A DNA stretch of 12,254 nucleotides from Ruminococcus sp. (GTDB taxonomy: Bacteria; Bacillota; Clostridia; Oscillospirales; Acutalibacteraceae), in the NCBI GenBank assembly GCA_004556705.1, contig SFGA01000042.1, forward strand, positions 1 to 12,254, read 5' to 3'. Shown here one piece after another: positions 1-6,651 of the stretch. The stretch's first letter is position 1. Each line of letters opens with the position of its first letter. Both the position numbers and the translations under genes were made by a program. The notes beneath the pieces are model-generated. The model worked only from the letters and a program-made list of their open reading frames with translations, was not told where the DNA came from and did no database searches.

Positions 1-37
1 AGTACTTCTTTCTTGGTTAATGTTTTGTTGCAATCTC

Positions 38-46
38 ATTATACCA
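38..46 (-). promoter_or_regulatory. Putative extended -10 promoter pointing off the left edge
   Basis: Read on the minus strand this is TGGTATAAT, a perfect TATAAT preceded by the TGn of an extended -10 element. No convincing -35 lies 17 bp upstream. It would start a transcript near position 31 that leaves the window, so a divergent gene is expected to the left. I found no equally good sigma-A promoter for the rightward gene in 1-129. Confidence 0.4.
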
Positions 47-129
47 TATTTTGAAGTTACTTCTCTTTCTTTTTGGGTCACATCATTTTAACACATACAA
101 ACCAAAGAATTATAAACGGAGGGAATTAA

Positions 130-1131
130 ATGAAAAAAACTGTGATTTTTGTACTTGTATTACTGCTTGCAATGATAGTTGTTCCTGTGGCGGCGCTCGA
201 CTTGTCGGAGTTTTCGACAAAGAACGTCAAGAACACATTTTCAACACCGATTTTTGAAAAAAGCGAAGAGCCGAACGCCGAAAATTCGGACACGGTAAAG
301 GTTATGGCAAAGGCTGACGGAAATATTATGACCGCTTCCGTCACGGAATACCTTGTCGGCTGTGTTGCGAGTGAAATGCCTGCCACATATCACGAGGAGG
401 CATTGAAGGCGCAGGCGGTTGCGGCATACACAAACCTTGTAAGGCTTCGAAAAAATCCCGATTCCTCGCTCGGCGGTGCAGATATTTCGGACGACCCGAA
501 AAAGCATCAGGGGTATTTGAACGAGGAGCAGCAAAAGGAAAAATGGGGCGACAAATACGAGCGTTACCACGAAAAAATCTTATCTGCCGTAAGCGAGGTG
601 GCAGGCGAGGCGGTAACGTATAATTCCGAGCCGATTGTGGCGGCATATTGTGCGATAAGCACGGGAAAAACCGAGAACGCCGCCGATATATGGGGAGGGG
701 AGCTGCCGTATCTTGTGTCGGTCGTGTCCTCGGGGGATAAGCTCTCTCCCGATTGTTCGTCAACCGTCGTTTTGAGCACGGAGCAGTTTCGGCAGGCTCT
801 TTCGGGCGAAGGAGATATACAGCTCGGCGACGATCCGTCCGCTTGGATAGGGAATATCGAAAGAACCGAGGCGGGTGCGGTAAAAAATATTACAATAGGC
901 TCAAAAACGCTGACGGGTGCAAACGCTCGCAAGCTGTTTTCATTGAGAAGTCCTGCTTTTTCTGTAGAATACTCAAACGGTAATTTCACTTTTAATGTTT
1001 CGGGATACGGTCATCTTATCGGAATGAGCCAGTACGGAGCTGATTATATGGCACGAAACGGCAGTGATTACAAGACGATTTTAACGCACTATTACACAGG
1101 CACGGAAATTAAAAAAATCCCTCTTGAATAA
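130..1131 (+). CDS. spoIID: SpoIID/LytB domain protein (SpoIID-like peptidoglycan hydrolase)
   Basis: A 333-aa protein of the SpoIID/LytB family. In spore formers SpoIID is a lytic transglycosylase that works with SpoIIP and SpoIIM to thin septal peptidoglycan so the mother cell can engulf the forespore. Residues 1-22 form a signal peptide or membrane anchor. The SpoIID core begins near residue 66; the hallmark block at 78-100 contains SEMP (81-84, with E82) and EALKAQAVAA (90-99). The C-terminal hallmark GYGHLIGMSQYGA is at 292-304. Length is close to B. subtilis SpoIID. The ATG has a good GGAGGG Shine-Dalgarno at 118-123, 6 bp away. The usual Arg after QAVAA is Tyr100 here. No sigma-E promoter is clear, and no spoIIIC/spoIIQ-type neighbours are present, so it could be a SpoIID paralogue rather than the engulfment enzyme itself. 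The family call is firm; the exact gene name is less so. Confidence 0.85.
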   Translation: MKKTVIFVLVLLLAMIVVPVAALDLSEFSTKNVKNTFSTPIFEKSEEPNAENSDTVKVMAKADGNIMTASVTEYLVGCVASEMPATYHEEALKAQAVAAYTNLVRLRKNPDSSLGGADISDDPKKHQGYLNEEQQKEKWGDKYERYHEKILSAVSEVAGEAVTYNSEPIVAAYCAISTGKTENAADIWGGELPYLVSVVSSGDKLSPDCSSTVVLSTEQFRQALSGEGDIQLGDDPSAWIGNIERTEAGAVKNITIGSKTLTGANARKLFSLRSPAFSVEYSNGNFTFNVSGYGHLIGMSQYGADYMARNGSDYKTILTHYYTGTEIKKIPLE

Positions 1132-1138
1132 AACAAAA

Positions 1139-1177
1139 ACGGAGACGCTCAATAAAATGAGTATCTCCGTAATTTTT
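1139..1177. terminator. Bidirectional intrinsic terminator between spoIID-like and HAD genes
   Basis: The stem ACGGAGA (1139-1145) pairs with TCTCCGT (1164-1170). One C/A mismatch follows, then a second helix GCTCA/TGAGT (one G-T pair) around an AT-rich loop. A T-run follows at 1173-1177 on the plus strand, and an A-rich stretch at 1131-1139 supplies the U-tract for minus-strand transcripts. It sits between two convergent genes, so it probably serves both; its right end touches the stop codon of the minus-strand gene. Confidence 0.85.
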
Positions 1178-1964
1178 ATAATTCTTCCGATAATGCCTTT
1201 AAGGATTTTGCGACAAACGAGGCTTTTATATCGCTCTTTTCATAAGAAGCCAAATCGGTAACGCCCGTGAGAACAAGCACCGAGGTTACGCCGTTGTCCA
1301 TACCTATTGCAATGTCGGTTTCAAGCCTGTCGCCGATAAAGCAAAGCTCATATTTTTCACAGCCGAGCTTTTCCGTAAGATATTCGACCGTGTGAGCGTG
1401 CGGCTTGCCCATAACCTCGGGGTCTTTTCCCGTCGAAGCCTTGAACATAGCCATCATCGAGCCTGTGTCGGGCATAAAGCCGTCTGCCGTCGGACAGTTA
1501 AAATCGGGGTGCGTGGCAATGTACCTTTTGCCCTCTGCGATAAATTTGCAGGCTTTTCTGATTTTCTCATAAGTGAGGGTTGTGTCAAATCCCAAAACCA
1601 CAATATCGGGGTTTTCGTCGACAAGCTTTATGCCTGCATTTTCAAAATCTGCCGTCAGTCTTTCGTTGCCCAAAAGATAGACAGAAGCATTCGGATAATT
1701 CTTTTTAAGGTGGGAAATTGTAACGTGTGAGGAAATTACGATTTTATCGTCCGTAGCCTCGCAACCCATATTGTGAAGCTTTGCCTTGCAGACCTCGACG
1801 TTGTTTGACGAATTGTTTGTGAAAAAGCAGAAATCCTTTCCGACGCTCTTTACCCTTTCAAGAAAATCAAGCGAGCCGTCAATAAGGTTGCCGTCAAGAT
1901 AAAACGTGCCGTCCATATCTATAATAAAATATTTGATTTTATCAAACAAAGGATTTTTGCTCAT
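1176..1964 (-). CDS. HAD-IIA family hydrolase (NagD/YutF/AraL-like phosphatase)
   Basis: A 262-aa cytosolic phosphatase of HAD subfamily IIA. All four HAD motifs are visible: motif I DMDGT (D16 nucleophile, D18 acid/base), motif II TNNSS (T49), motif III Lys in GKP (K187), and motif IV GDRLETD (D212 and D217, Mg2+ ligands). The C2-type cap lies between motifs II and III. Members dephosphorylate small sugar or nucleotide phosphates; the substrate cannot be read from the sequence. The chosen start is the ATG at 1964, which follows an AGAGAGGA Shine-Dalgarno and puts motif I at the usual distance; an upstream in-frame ATG at 2009 would run into the preceding gene. It lies 16 bp downstream of the gene at 1981-2871 and is probably co-transcribed with it. 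Confidence 0.88.
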   Translation of the reverse strand: MSKNPLFDKIKYFIIDMDGTFYLDGNLIDGSLDFLERVKSVGKDFCFFTNNSSNNVEVCKAKLHNMGCEATDDKIVISSHVTISHLKKNYPNASVYLLGNERLTADFENAGIKLVDENPDIVVLGFDTTLTYEKIRKACKFIAEGKRYIATHPDFNCPTADGFMPDTGSMMAMFKASTGKDPEVMGKPHAHTVEYLTEKLGCEKYELCFIGDRLETDIAIGMDNGVTSVLVLTGVTDLASYEKSDIKASFVAKSLKALSEEL

Positions 1965-1980
1965 TTCTAAGTCCTCTCTT

Positions 1981-2871
1981 TTACCATTCAACCGTATATT
2001 TGTCCTCAAAGCATAAGCCGACCTTACAGTCCATGCCGAGAGCCGACAGGTTGAGATACAACGGCATATTTACATAAAGCTCTGTAATATCGCCCGTGCT
2101 TTTATCGACGTTTGCAATCAAATATACGTTTTCATATTCGCAGCGAATATCGGATATTTCAACATATCCCTCAACTGCGTCGGTAATTTCCTTTTTTGTG
2201 ATTATAGTGCTTACCGCACCCGTGCCCTTGCCGTTTACGGGGTCAACCTCGGGGAGCATATATATTTTAAGCTCAAAAAAATTGCCCTTGTCGGTGCATA
2301 TTGCAGACTCTACCTCATTTGCATTAAGTCCGCATACCGCATTCGGCGGCGGAAAAGCACCTGCTATTTCTGCTTGTCCCGTAAAGGTTTTCGGCTCAAG
2401 GTTTTCCGTAAGAAATTTTCCCATAACAGCCTTGCCTATCCTTGAAAGAATGGGATTGCCGCCCGTTTCAAGTACATTGTTGTAGTTTGAAACTTTATTA
2501 TATGTCCTTGTAACGCTCTTTGCCTGCGTTTTGACCTTGTGATTTGCAGACTTATAGTATTCGACAATTTCCTCTTTGGTTTGAGGCATTTTCGTCAAAT
2601 CGATATGCGGTATATCGTTTTCGTCGCTCGGAACAACGGTGCCGTTCGGGCTGCTCGGAGACGTCGAGGGAACAAGCGCAGGCGCAAATGCGTCCATACT
2701 CGGATTGGTGTAGGACGGGGTTTGATAATAAGTAGTGCCGTCCTTATATGCCATATAAAGCACAATATACGCTATCGCCACGCCCATAATTAAGCCGACG
2801 GCTTTTGCAAATATGCTCCATAAGGATCTGTCGGCTTCAACGCTTGCGGCGGTATTTGTTTTATTATTCAT
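1981..2871 (-). CDS. Single-pass membrane protein of unknown function
   Basis: I do not recognise this 296-aa protein. Residues 1-18 are polar, followed by one hydrophobic membrane span at about 19-43. A low-complexity Pro/Ser/Thr-rich linker (about 50-85) leads to a predicted soluble domain of about 210 residues, most likely outside the membrane. That domain has helical, lysine-rich segments (95-125) and a later beta-rich part with four cysteines (two near 180-192, two near 280-287). No lipobox, catalytic motif or repeat is evident. It has its own strong promoter (2921-2949) and is the first gene of a two-gene unit with the HAD phosphatase. The ribosome binding site (AAGAG before the ATG) is weak. 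Confidence 0.75.
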   Translation of the reverse strand: MNNKTNTAASVEADRSLWSIFAKAVGLIMGVAIAYIVLYMAYKDGTTYYQTPSYTNPSMDAFAPALVPSTSPSSPNGTVVPSDENDIPHIDLTKMPQTKEEIVEYYKSANHKVKTQAKSVTRTYNKVSNYNNVLETGGNPILSRIGKAVMGKFLTENLEPKTFTGQAEIAGAFPPPNAVCGLNANEVESAICTDKGNFFELKIYMLPEVDPVNGKGTGAVSTIITKKEITDAVEGYVEISDIRCEYENVYLIANVDKSTGDITELYVNMPLYLNLSALGMDCKVGLCFEDKYTVEW

Positions 2872-2920
2872 AATAACGCTCTTTTCATAAACTATGCGTG
2901 TTTATTTGCGAACATTCTGT

Positions 2921-2949
2921 ATTTTACCTTCTTTATACTTTAATGTCAA
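2921..2949 (-). promoter_or_regulatory. Sigma-A-type promoter for the 1981-2871 / HAD unit
   Basis: On the minus strand, TTGACA (2944-2949) is followed by a 17-bp spacer and TAAAAT (2921-2926). The -35 is perfect and the -10 has 5 of 6 consensus bases. The predicted start is near 2914, giving a leader of about 40 nt. It is back to back with the exonuclease III promoter at 2970-2998. Confidence 0.75.
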
Positions 2950-2969
2950 TAAAATAACAATATATTTTG

Positions 2970-2998
2970 TTGAGCAAATCAGAATAATATGATATACT
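2970..2998 (+). promoter_or_regulatory. Sigma-A-type promoter for exonuclease III
   Basis: TTGAGC (2970-2975), a 17-bp spacer, then TATACT (2993-2998), preceded by TGA so that the -10 is also of the extended TGn type. The predicted start near 3005 gives a short leader of about 25 nt to the ATG at 3031. Confidence 0.7.
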
Positions 2999-3030
2999 TT
3001 TACGGTAGAAAAAATACGGGAGAAAATTAT

Positions 3031-3789
3031 ATGAAAAAATTTATTTCTTGGAATGTAAACGGAATAAGGGCGGTTATGAACAAGGATTTTATGACGGCGT
3101 TCAACAGCCTTGACGCAGATATATTTTGCTTGCAGGAGACAAAGGTTCAGTCGGGACAAATCGATTTTGCGCCCGAGGGCTATCATTGCTATTGGAACTA
3201 TGCAGAGAAGAAAGGCTATTCGGGTACGGCGATATTTTCAAAGGACGAGCCTATCGGCGTAGAATACGGAATTAAACAGCCGTTTTACGATAACGAGGGC
3301 AGAGTTATAACGCTTGAATTTGAAAAATTTTATTTTATAACCTGCTACACTCCGAACTCGCAGGACGGGCTCAAAAGGCTTGAATACCGTATGTCGTGGG
3401 AAGATAAATTCAGAGAATATGTGTTAGAGCTTGAAAAGAAAAAGCCTGTTGTTTTCTGCGGCGACTTGAATGTGGCTCATAAGGAAATAGACCTTAAAAA
3501 TCCGAAAACAAACACGAAAAATCCCGGCTTTACCCCCGAGGAAAGAGAAAAAATGACAACGATGCTCGACTGCGGATTTATCGACACGTTCAGATATTTT
3601 TATCCCGATGCGGAGAACGAATACTCTTGGTGGTCATACCGTTTTCACGCAAGAGATAAGAACGTAGGGTGGCGTATCGACTATTTCATAGCTTCGAAAA
3701 AGCTTGAAAAAAATCTTGTCGGCGCTTCTATTCATCAGGAAATTTTCGGAAGCGACCATTGTCCCGTTGAGCTTCTTTTGGATATATAA
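3031..3789 (+). CDS. exoA: Exodeoxyribonuclease III (AP endonuclease, ExoA/Xth)
   Basis: A 252-aa enzyme of the exonuclease III/APE1 family, which cuts DNA 5' to abasic sites and trims blocked 3' ends in base-excision repair. The catalytic set is complete by comparison with APE1: N8 and N10 in SWNVNG, E36 in LQET, Y106 in CYTPNS, D145 and N147 in GDLNV, D217 in GWRIDYF, and the terminal D242-H243 pair in SDHCP. The length equals that of B. subtilis ExoA. The start at 3031 is chosen because the family begins directly with MKxxSWNVNG and a GGGAG Shine-Dalgarno precedes it; an in-frame ATG at 2989 lies inside the -10 region and cannot be used. No terminator separates it from the transporter gene 59 bp downstream. 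Confidence 0.95.
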   Translation: MKKFISWNVNGIRAVMNKDFMTAFNSLDADIFCLQETKVQSGQIDFAPEGYHCYWNYAEKKGYSGTAIFSKDEPIGVEYGIKQPFYDNEGRVITLEFEKFYFITCYTPNSQDGLKRLEYRMSWEDKFREYVLELEKKKPVVFCGDLNVAHKEIDLKNPKTNTKNPGFTPEEREKMTTMLDCGFIDTFRYFYPDAENEYSWWSYRFHARDKNVGWRIDYFIASKKLEKNLVGASIHQEIFGSDHCPVELLLDI

Positions 3790-3848
3790 AGATATATATA
3801 ACAGCATCGGACAGCTATATTAAAAATTTCGATAAAGGCGGTGATATT

Positions 3849-4718
3849 TTGAAAAATAAGTATAAGGGTATTTTACTTATGATAACGTCGGCATTCTCGT
3901 TTGCACTTATGATGACCTTTGTGCATCTTGCAGGGGATTTGCCCACATTTCAAAAAGCATTTTTCAGAAACGCCGTCGCAATGCTGTTTGCACTCGCCGT
4001 TTTATTGAAAGACCCGAGTATGTTCAAAGCGCCGAAGCGGTCATATAAATATTTGCTGCTTCGCTCTGTCGCAGGAACAATCGGACTTGTTTGCAACTTC
4101 TATGCGATAGACCGCCTTGTGCTTGCCGACGCTTCGATACTCAATAAAATGTCGCCGTTTTTTGCGATTATATTCAGTATTCTTGTGCTAAAGGAAAAGG
4201 CAACTCCGTTTCAGCTGGGAGCAATAACCACAGCGTTTTTGGGAAGTATGCTGATAGTCAAGCCCTCAATGGGTAATTCAGAGCTTTTCCCGTCGCTTAT
4301 GGGTTTGTTGGGCGGAATAGGTGCGGGCGCTGCCTATGCCTTTGTCAGAAAAGCAAGTGAAAAGGGTGCGAAAGGGCCGTTCATTGTTTTCTTCTTTTCG
4401 GCGTTTTCGGTGGTCGTTCTGCTGCCGTTTTTCATTGCCGATTACGAGCCTATGAGCGTTAAGCAATGGATTTATCTCATTCTTGCCGGTGTCGGTGCGG
4501 CAGGCGGTCAGTTTACAATAACTGCGGCATACTCCTATGCGCCTGCAAGGGAAATATCGGTTTACGATTATTCGCAGATACTTTTTACCTCGGCTATCGG
4601 CTATTTCGTGTTTAATCAAGTCCCCGATTTGTTAAGCTTCGTCGGTTATGCCGTGATAATCCTTGCAGCCGTGTTAATGTTTGTATATAACAACCGTCAC
4701 GAAAGGACAGCGGAATAA
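3849..4718 (+). CDS. DMT-superfamily (EamA) transporter
   Basis: A 289-aa inner-membrane protein with ten hydrophobic segments in two EamA repeats (about 6-136 and 150-282). This is the drug/metabolite transporter fold, used for export of amino acids, nucleosides or other small metabolites. The conserved LKEK motif ends the first half, just before the fifth helix. The substrate cannot be assigned. The start codon is TTG: AAGGCGGTGA lies 5-6 bp upstream of the TTG at 3849, while the next in-frame ATG (codon 11) falls inside the first helix and has no Shine-Dalgarno. No promoter stands out in the 59-bp gap after exonuclease III, so read-through from that gene is likely. It ends at the hairpin at 4741-4780. 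Confidence 0.88.
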   Translation: MKNKYKGILLMITSAFSFALMMTFVHLAGDLPTFQKAFFRNAVAMLFALAVLLKDPSMFKAPKRSYKYLLLRSVAGTIGLVCNFYAIDRLVLADASILNKMSPFFAIIFSILVLKEKATPFQLGAITTAFLGSMLIVKPSMGNSELFPSLMGLLGGIGAGAAYAFVRKASEKGAKGPFIVFFFSAFSVVVLLPFFIADYEPMSVKQWIYLILAGVGAAGGQFTITAAYSYAPAREISVYDYSQILFTSAIGYFVFNQVPDLLSFVGYAVIILAAVLMFVYNNRHERTAE

Positions 4719-4740
4719 AAATATTGTTAAATCAAATGGA

Positions 4741-4780
4741 AGCAGCCACTCACATTGTATAAAATGAGTAGCTGTTTTTT
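4741..4780 (+). terminator. Intrinsic terminator of the EamA transporter gene
   Basis: AGCAGC (4741-4746) pairs with GCTGTT (4771-4776), including one G-T pair. After a single C/A mismatch, ACTCA (4748-4752) pairs with TGAGT (4765-4769) around a 12-nt loop. The stem runs directly into a T6 run at 4775-4780. The minus-strand side lacks a clear U-tract, so it mainly serves rightward transcription, although it also sits just past the end of the convergent E2-like gene. Confidence 0.82.
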
Positions 4781-4792
4781 ATGTGCGTTTTA

Positions 4793-6169
4793 TCATTTGA
4801 TATTTTCGGCATTCTTTTTCGCTTCAAGAGCCTTCTTTTTAGCTTCCTCTGCTCTTTTAACGGCTTCCTCGGCATCCTTTTTAGCCTTTTCGATTTCGAG
4901 CTGTATTTTAGCTTCCTTTTCAGCGTCCTTTTGAGCCCTTTCGGCTTCTTTTCTTGCTCTTTCCTCGGCTTTTTCAGCCTCTTTCTGTGCCTTTTCGGCT
5001 TCCTTGCGAGCCTTTTCTTCGGCATCTTTTTGAGCCTTGAGTGCCTTTTCGGCAGCCTCTTTTTGTGCTTTTTCGGCATCACGCTCCGCCTTTTCAGCCT
5101 CACGCTGAGCCTTTCTCGCCTTGTCCTCTGCTTCCTTGCGAGCCTTTTCACGCTCCTTGGACTGCTCGTATTTAGCCTCACGCTCTTCACGCTCAACCTT
5201 GATTTCTTCCATATCTATATCGTCTGTTCCGCCGTCTCTCCAGGTGTGTATGATTTCGGGTGCTTCAAAGATTTCGTCAAGTCGCTTTATGAACGGAACA
5301 ATCTCTCCGAAGTCAAGTGCCCTGTGGTCAAAGGCAATGCAAAGCGGCATAACCTGACGTATAGCGATTTCCTTTTCGCCGTTTTCGTTTACGATGACAA
5401 CGGGCTTATCCTGAACAGCACCGAGTGCAATGGCACAAACCTGCGGCGGTACGATTTCAAGCAAGCATGTTTCGCCTCTCTGCTGACGGTAGGTCGAGCC
5501 GATATTTGAAACGGTAATTGTGCCCTGCTCAATGTCTCTCTTTGTAAGCCTGTCCTTTTCGGGGATAGCCTCGTATTCCTTTTTAGCCTTGCCCGAAAGA
5601 GTTTTGACCTTGTGCTTACCCGTTTTTGAGCCGATAAGACGGTAGATAGTTTGCTTGATTTTTCCGTGCTTCAATGCCGTGAGGGTGTTGTCGAGCGAAA
5701 CGTCGAACATAACCTCGTTAAGATTTGTGTTTGCGACACGGCGGTTGACGTCCTTGATGTAGTCCGCCATCTGATTCAAATTCTTATTTTCAAAGTTGTG
5801 GAGATTTATTGTCATCATTTCGCCGTTCGGAAGCACCATCGGCATTGAAATATTTATATCCTCAAAGGTGTGTATTTCGCCCCTGACAAGCTTGCGGTCA
5901 AAGTCAATATGCGCATTCATGGCAGGATCTGCCTTTAGACCTTCTACTATAATTTTGAGCATAAGAGTATTAAGCGTTATCTTGTCCTCGGGAGCGCAGT
6001 TCTCGTTGAGTCTTTGATACTCAATCATAAATTCCGTCACGTCGGGCTCATAGTTATAGGTTACGTGCGGTATTGTCTCCCAGCTCTCCGCCGTCATATT
6101 AGCTACGATTTTACGCTGAATTCCGAAATGGGTCGTGCTTGTCTTTTTCATCTGCTGCTTTTTAGGCAT
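4793..6169 (-). CDS. Stand-alone E2 acyltransferase core (2-oxo acid dehydrogenase E2-like) with charged helical C-terminal tail
   Basis: A 458-aa protein in two parts. Residues about 13-305 match the 2-oxo acid dehydrogenase E2 catalytic (CAT-like) domain: the opening GIQRKIVANM...IPHVTYNYEPDVTE, TITVSNIGS (217-225), PPQVCAIALGA (241-251), and the active-site block DHRALDFG with H282 and D286 in the usual H-x3-D spacing. The Gly that normally follows the Asp is Phe287. About 40 extra residues, rich in Lys, precede TITVSN. No lipoyl domain or subunit-binding domain is present at the N terminus, and no E1, E3 or lipoate genes are nearby, so a classical dehydrogenase role is unlikely. Residues about 322-455 are almost all Ala, Glu, Lys, Arg, Gln and Asp, with Ala spaced 3-4 apart: an alanine-type coiled coil or single alpha helix. 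The start at 6169 has an AGGAGAGG Shine-Dalgarno 9 bp away. It is divergent from the tailed transporter at 6652. The acyl donor and acceptor are unknown. Confidence 0.88.
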   Translation of the reverse strand: MPKKQQMKKTSTTHFGIQRKIVANMTAESWETIPHVTYNYEPDVTEFMIEYQRLNENCAPEDKITLNTLMLKIIVEGLKADPAMNAHIDFDRKLVRGEIHTFEDINISMPMVLPNGEMMTINLHNFENKNLNQMADYIKDVNRRVANTNLNEVMFDVSLDNTLTALKHGKIKQTIYRLIGSKTGKHKVKTLSGKAKKEYEAIPEKDRLTKRDIEQGTITVSNIGSTYRQQRGETCLLEIVPPQVCAIALGAVQDKPVVIVNENGEKEIAIRQVMPLCIAFDHRALDFGEIVPFIKRLDEIFEAPEIIHTWRDGGTDDIDMEEIKVEREEREAKYEQSKEREKARKEAEDKARKAQREAEKAERDAEKAQKEAAEKALKAQKDAEEKARKEAEKAQKEAEKAEERARKEAERAQKDAEKEAKIQLEIEKAKKDAEEAVKRAEEAKKKALEAKKNAENIK

Positions 6170-6201
6170 ATAAAAGTTCCTCTCCTAAAAAAATTCAGTT
6201 T

Positions 6202-6207
6202 ATTATA
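6202..6207 (-). promoter_or_regulatory. Possible internal -10 element before the E2-like gene
   Basis: The minus strand reads TATAAT here, about 33 bp upstream of the E2-like ATG, but the hexamer 17 bp further upstream (TATATT) is a poor -35. It may be a secondary promoter in an AT-rich gap. The main promoter for this direction is better placed at 6480-6508. Confidence 0.25.
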
Positions 6208-6247
6208 AACCTTTGAAAAAAAGAAATATACGAATTTTTTGTAAATT

Positions 6248-6427
6248 TTATTGCTCAATCACAAGATTTTTGCAATTTACTGACTTTACAAAGTGATTTT
6301 TCTTTTTTGAAGAGATGATTTTATTGTTTTTTATCGCCCGTTTTCGCCATCTCTGAAAATACCGTGTCGAGCTTTTTGCTGTTTCCGAGTCGGGAAGTAT
6401 GGAGAAATCCTTTGCGTAAAAAATCAT
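6248..6427 (-). CDS. Small basic protein (59 aa), unknown
   Basis: An ORF of 59 codons starting at the ATG at 6427, preceded by AAGGAGAGC, the canonical Shine-Dalgarno with normal spacing, and by a promoter at 6480-6508. An in-frame ATG at 6508 would overlap the -35 box, so it is not the start. The N-terminal half (MIFYAKDFSILPDSE) is mixed; from about residue 20 it becomes strongly basic with Trp and Arg (RYFQRWRKRAIK) and then Lys/Asn-rich. No membrane span or known motif. It ends 78 bp before the E2-like gene with no terminator between, so the two are probably in one transcript. It could be a DNA- or RNA-binding regulator, a leader peptide or a decaying gene; I cannot tell which. Confidence 0.5.
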   Translation of the reverse strand: MIFYAKDFSILPDSETAKSSTRYFQRWRKRAIKNNKIISSKKKNHFVKSVNCKNLVIEQ

Positions 6428-6479
6428 ATTTTGCTCTCCTTTTCTCCTCGTTGAAAGATTTGTTTGTTCATTAAACAAC

Positions 6480-6508
6480 AGTATAACCGACTTTACTGTG
6501 CAAATCAA
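6480..6508 (-). promoter_or_regulatory. Leftward sigma-A promoter for the small ORF and E2-like gene
   Basis: On the minus strand, TTGATT (6503-6508), a 17-bp spacer and TATACT (6480-6485). The start is predicted near 6473, about 46 nt upstream of the small-ORF ATG. The -35 hexamer lies inside the left arm of the inverted repeat at 6503-6547. Confidence 0.65.
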
Positions 6509-6547
6509 ACATATATTTAATGAAAAATATGTAAAATATGTTTGATT
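6503..6547. promoter_or_regulatory. Perfect 12-bp inverted repeat spanning both divergent -35 regions (candidate operator)
   Basis: AATCAAACATAT (6503-6514) is repeated exactly, inverted, as ATATGTTTGATT (6536-6547), with 21 AT-rich bases between. Arm centres are 33 bp apart, close to three helical turns, so the arms would face the same side of the DNA. The left arm covers the -35 of the leftward promoter and the right arm overlaps the -35 of the rightward promoter. That geometry suits a dimeric or looping regulator acting on both directions at once. The binding protein is unknown and no regulator gene is recognisable in the window. There is no T-run, so it is not a terminator. Confidence 0.6.
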
Positions 6548-6574
6548 GTAAAGCTTGTCCGTTTATGATATAAT
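6546..6574 (+). promoter_or_regulatory. Rightward sigma-A promoter for the tailed GPH transporter
   Basis: TTGTAA (6546-6551), a 17-bp spacer and a perfect TATAAT (6569-6574). The start near 6581 leaves a 5' leader of about 70 nt. The -35 begins in the last two bases of the right arm of the inverted repeat. Confidence 0.7.
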
Positions 6575-6651
6575 ATTAACGTCATCGTCTTGTTGGGAAA
6601 GCAAAGCAAAACGTAAGACACTATTATAGTATAGGGGGCCAATATTAAAAA

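Noticed and set aside
94..101. CATACAAA, resembling a sigma-E -10 element before the SpoIID-like gene
   Set aside because: No sigma-E-type -35 at about 14 bp upstream; the nearest candidate (GTCACAT at 77) is too close.
4781..5509. Long plus-strand ORF (242 codons) opposite the E2-like tail
   Set aside because: It is the antisense of the Ala/Glu/Lys repeat, giving a Phe/Leu/Ser-rich pseudo-membrane protein; it has no ribosome binding site or promoter and ends inside the acyltransferase domain.
6581..6651. Possible riboswitch or structured leader before the transporter
   Set aside because: Only a 5-bp GTCTT/AAGAC helix with a large loop and an ACTAT/ATAGT mini-hairpin; no known riboswitch core or terminator.
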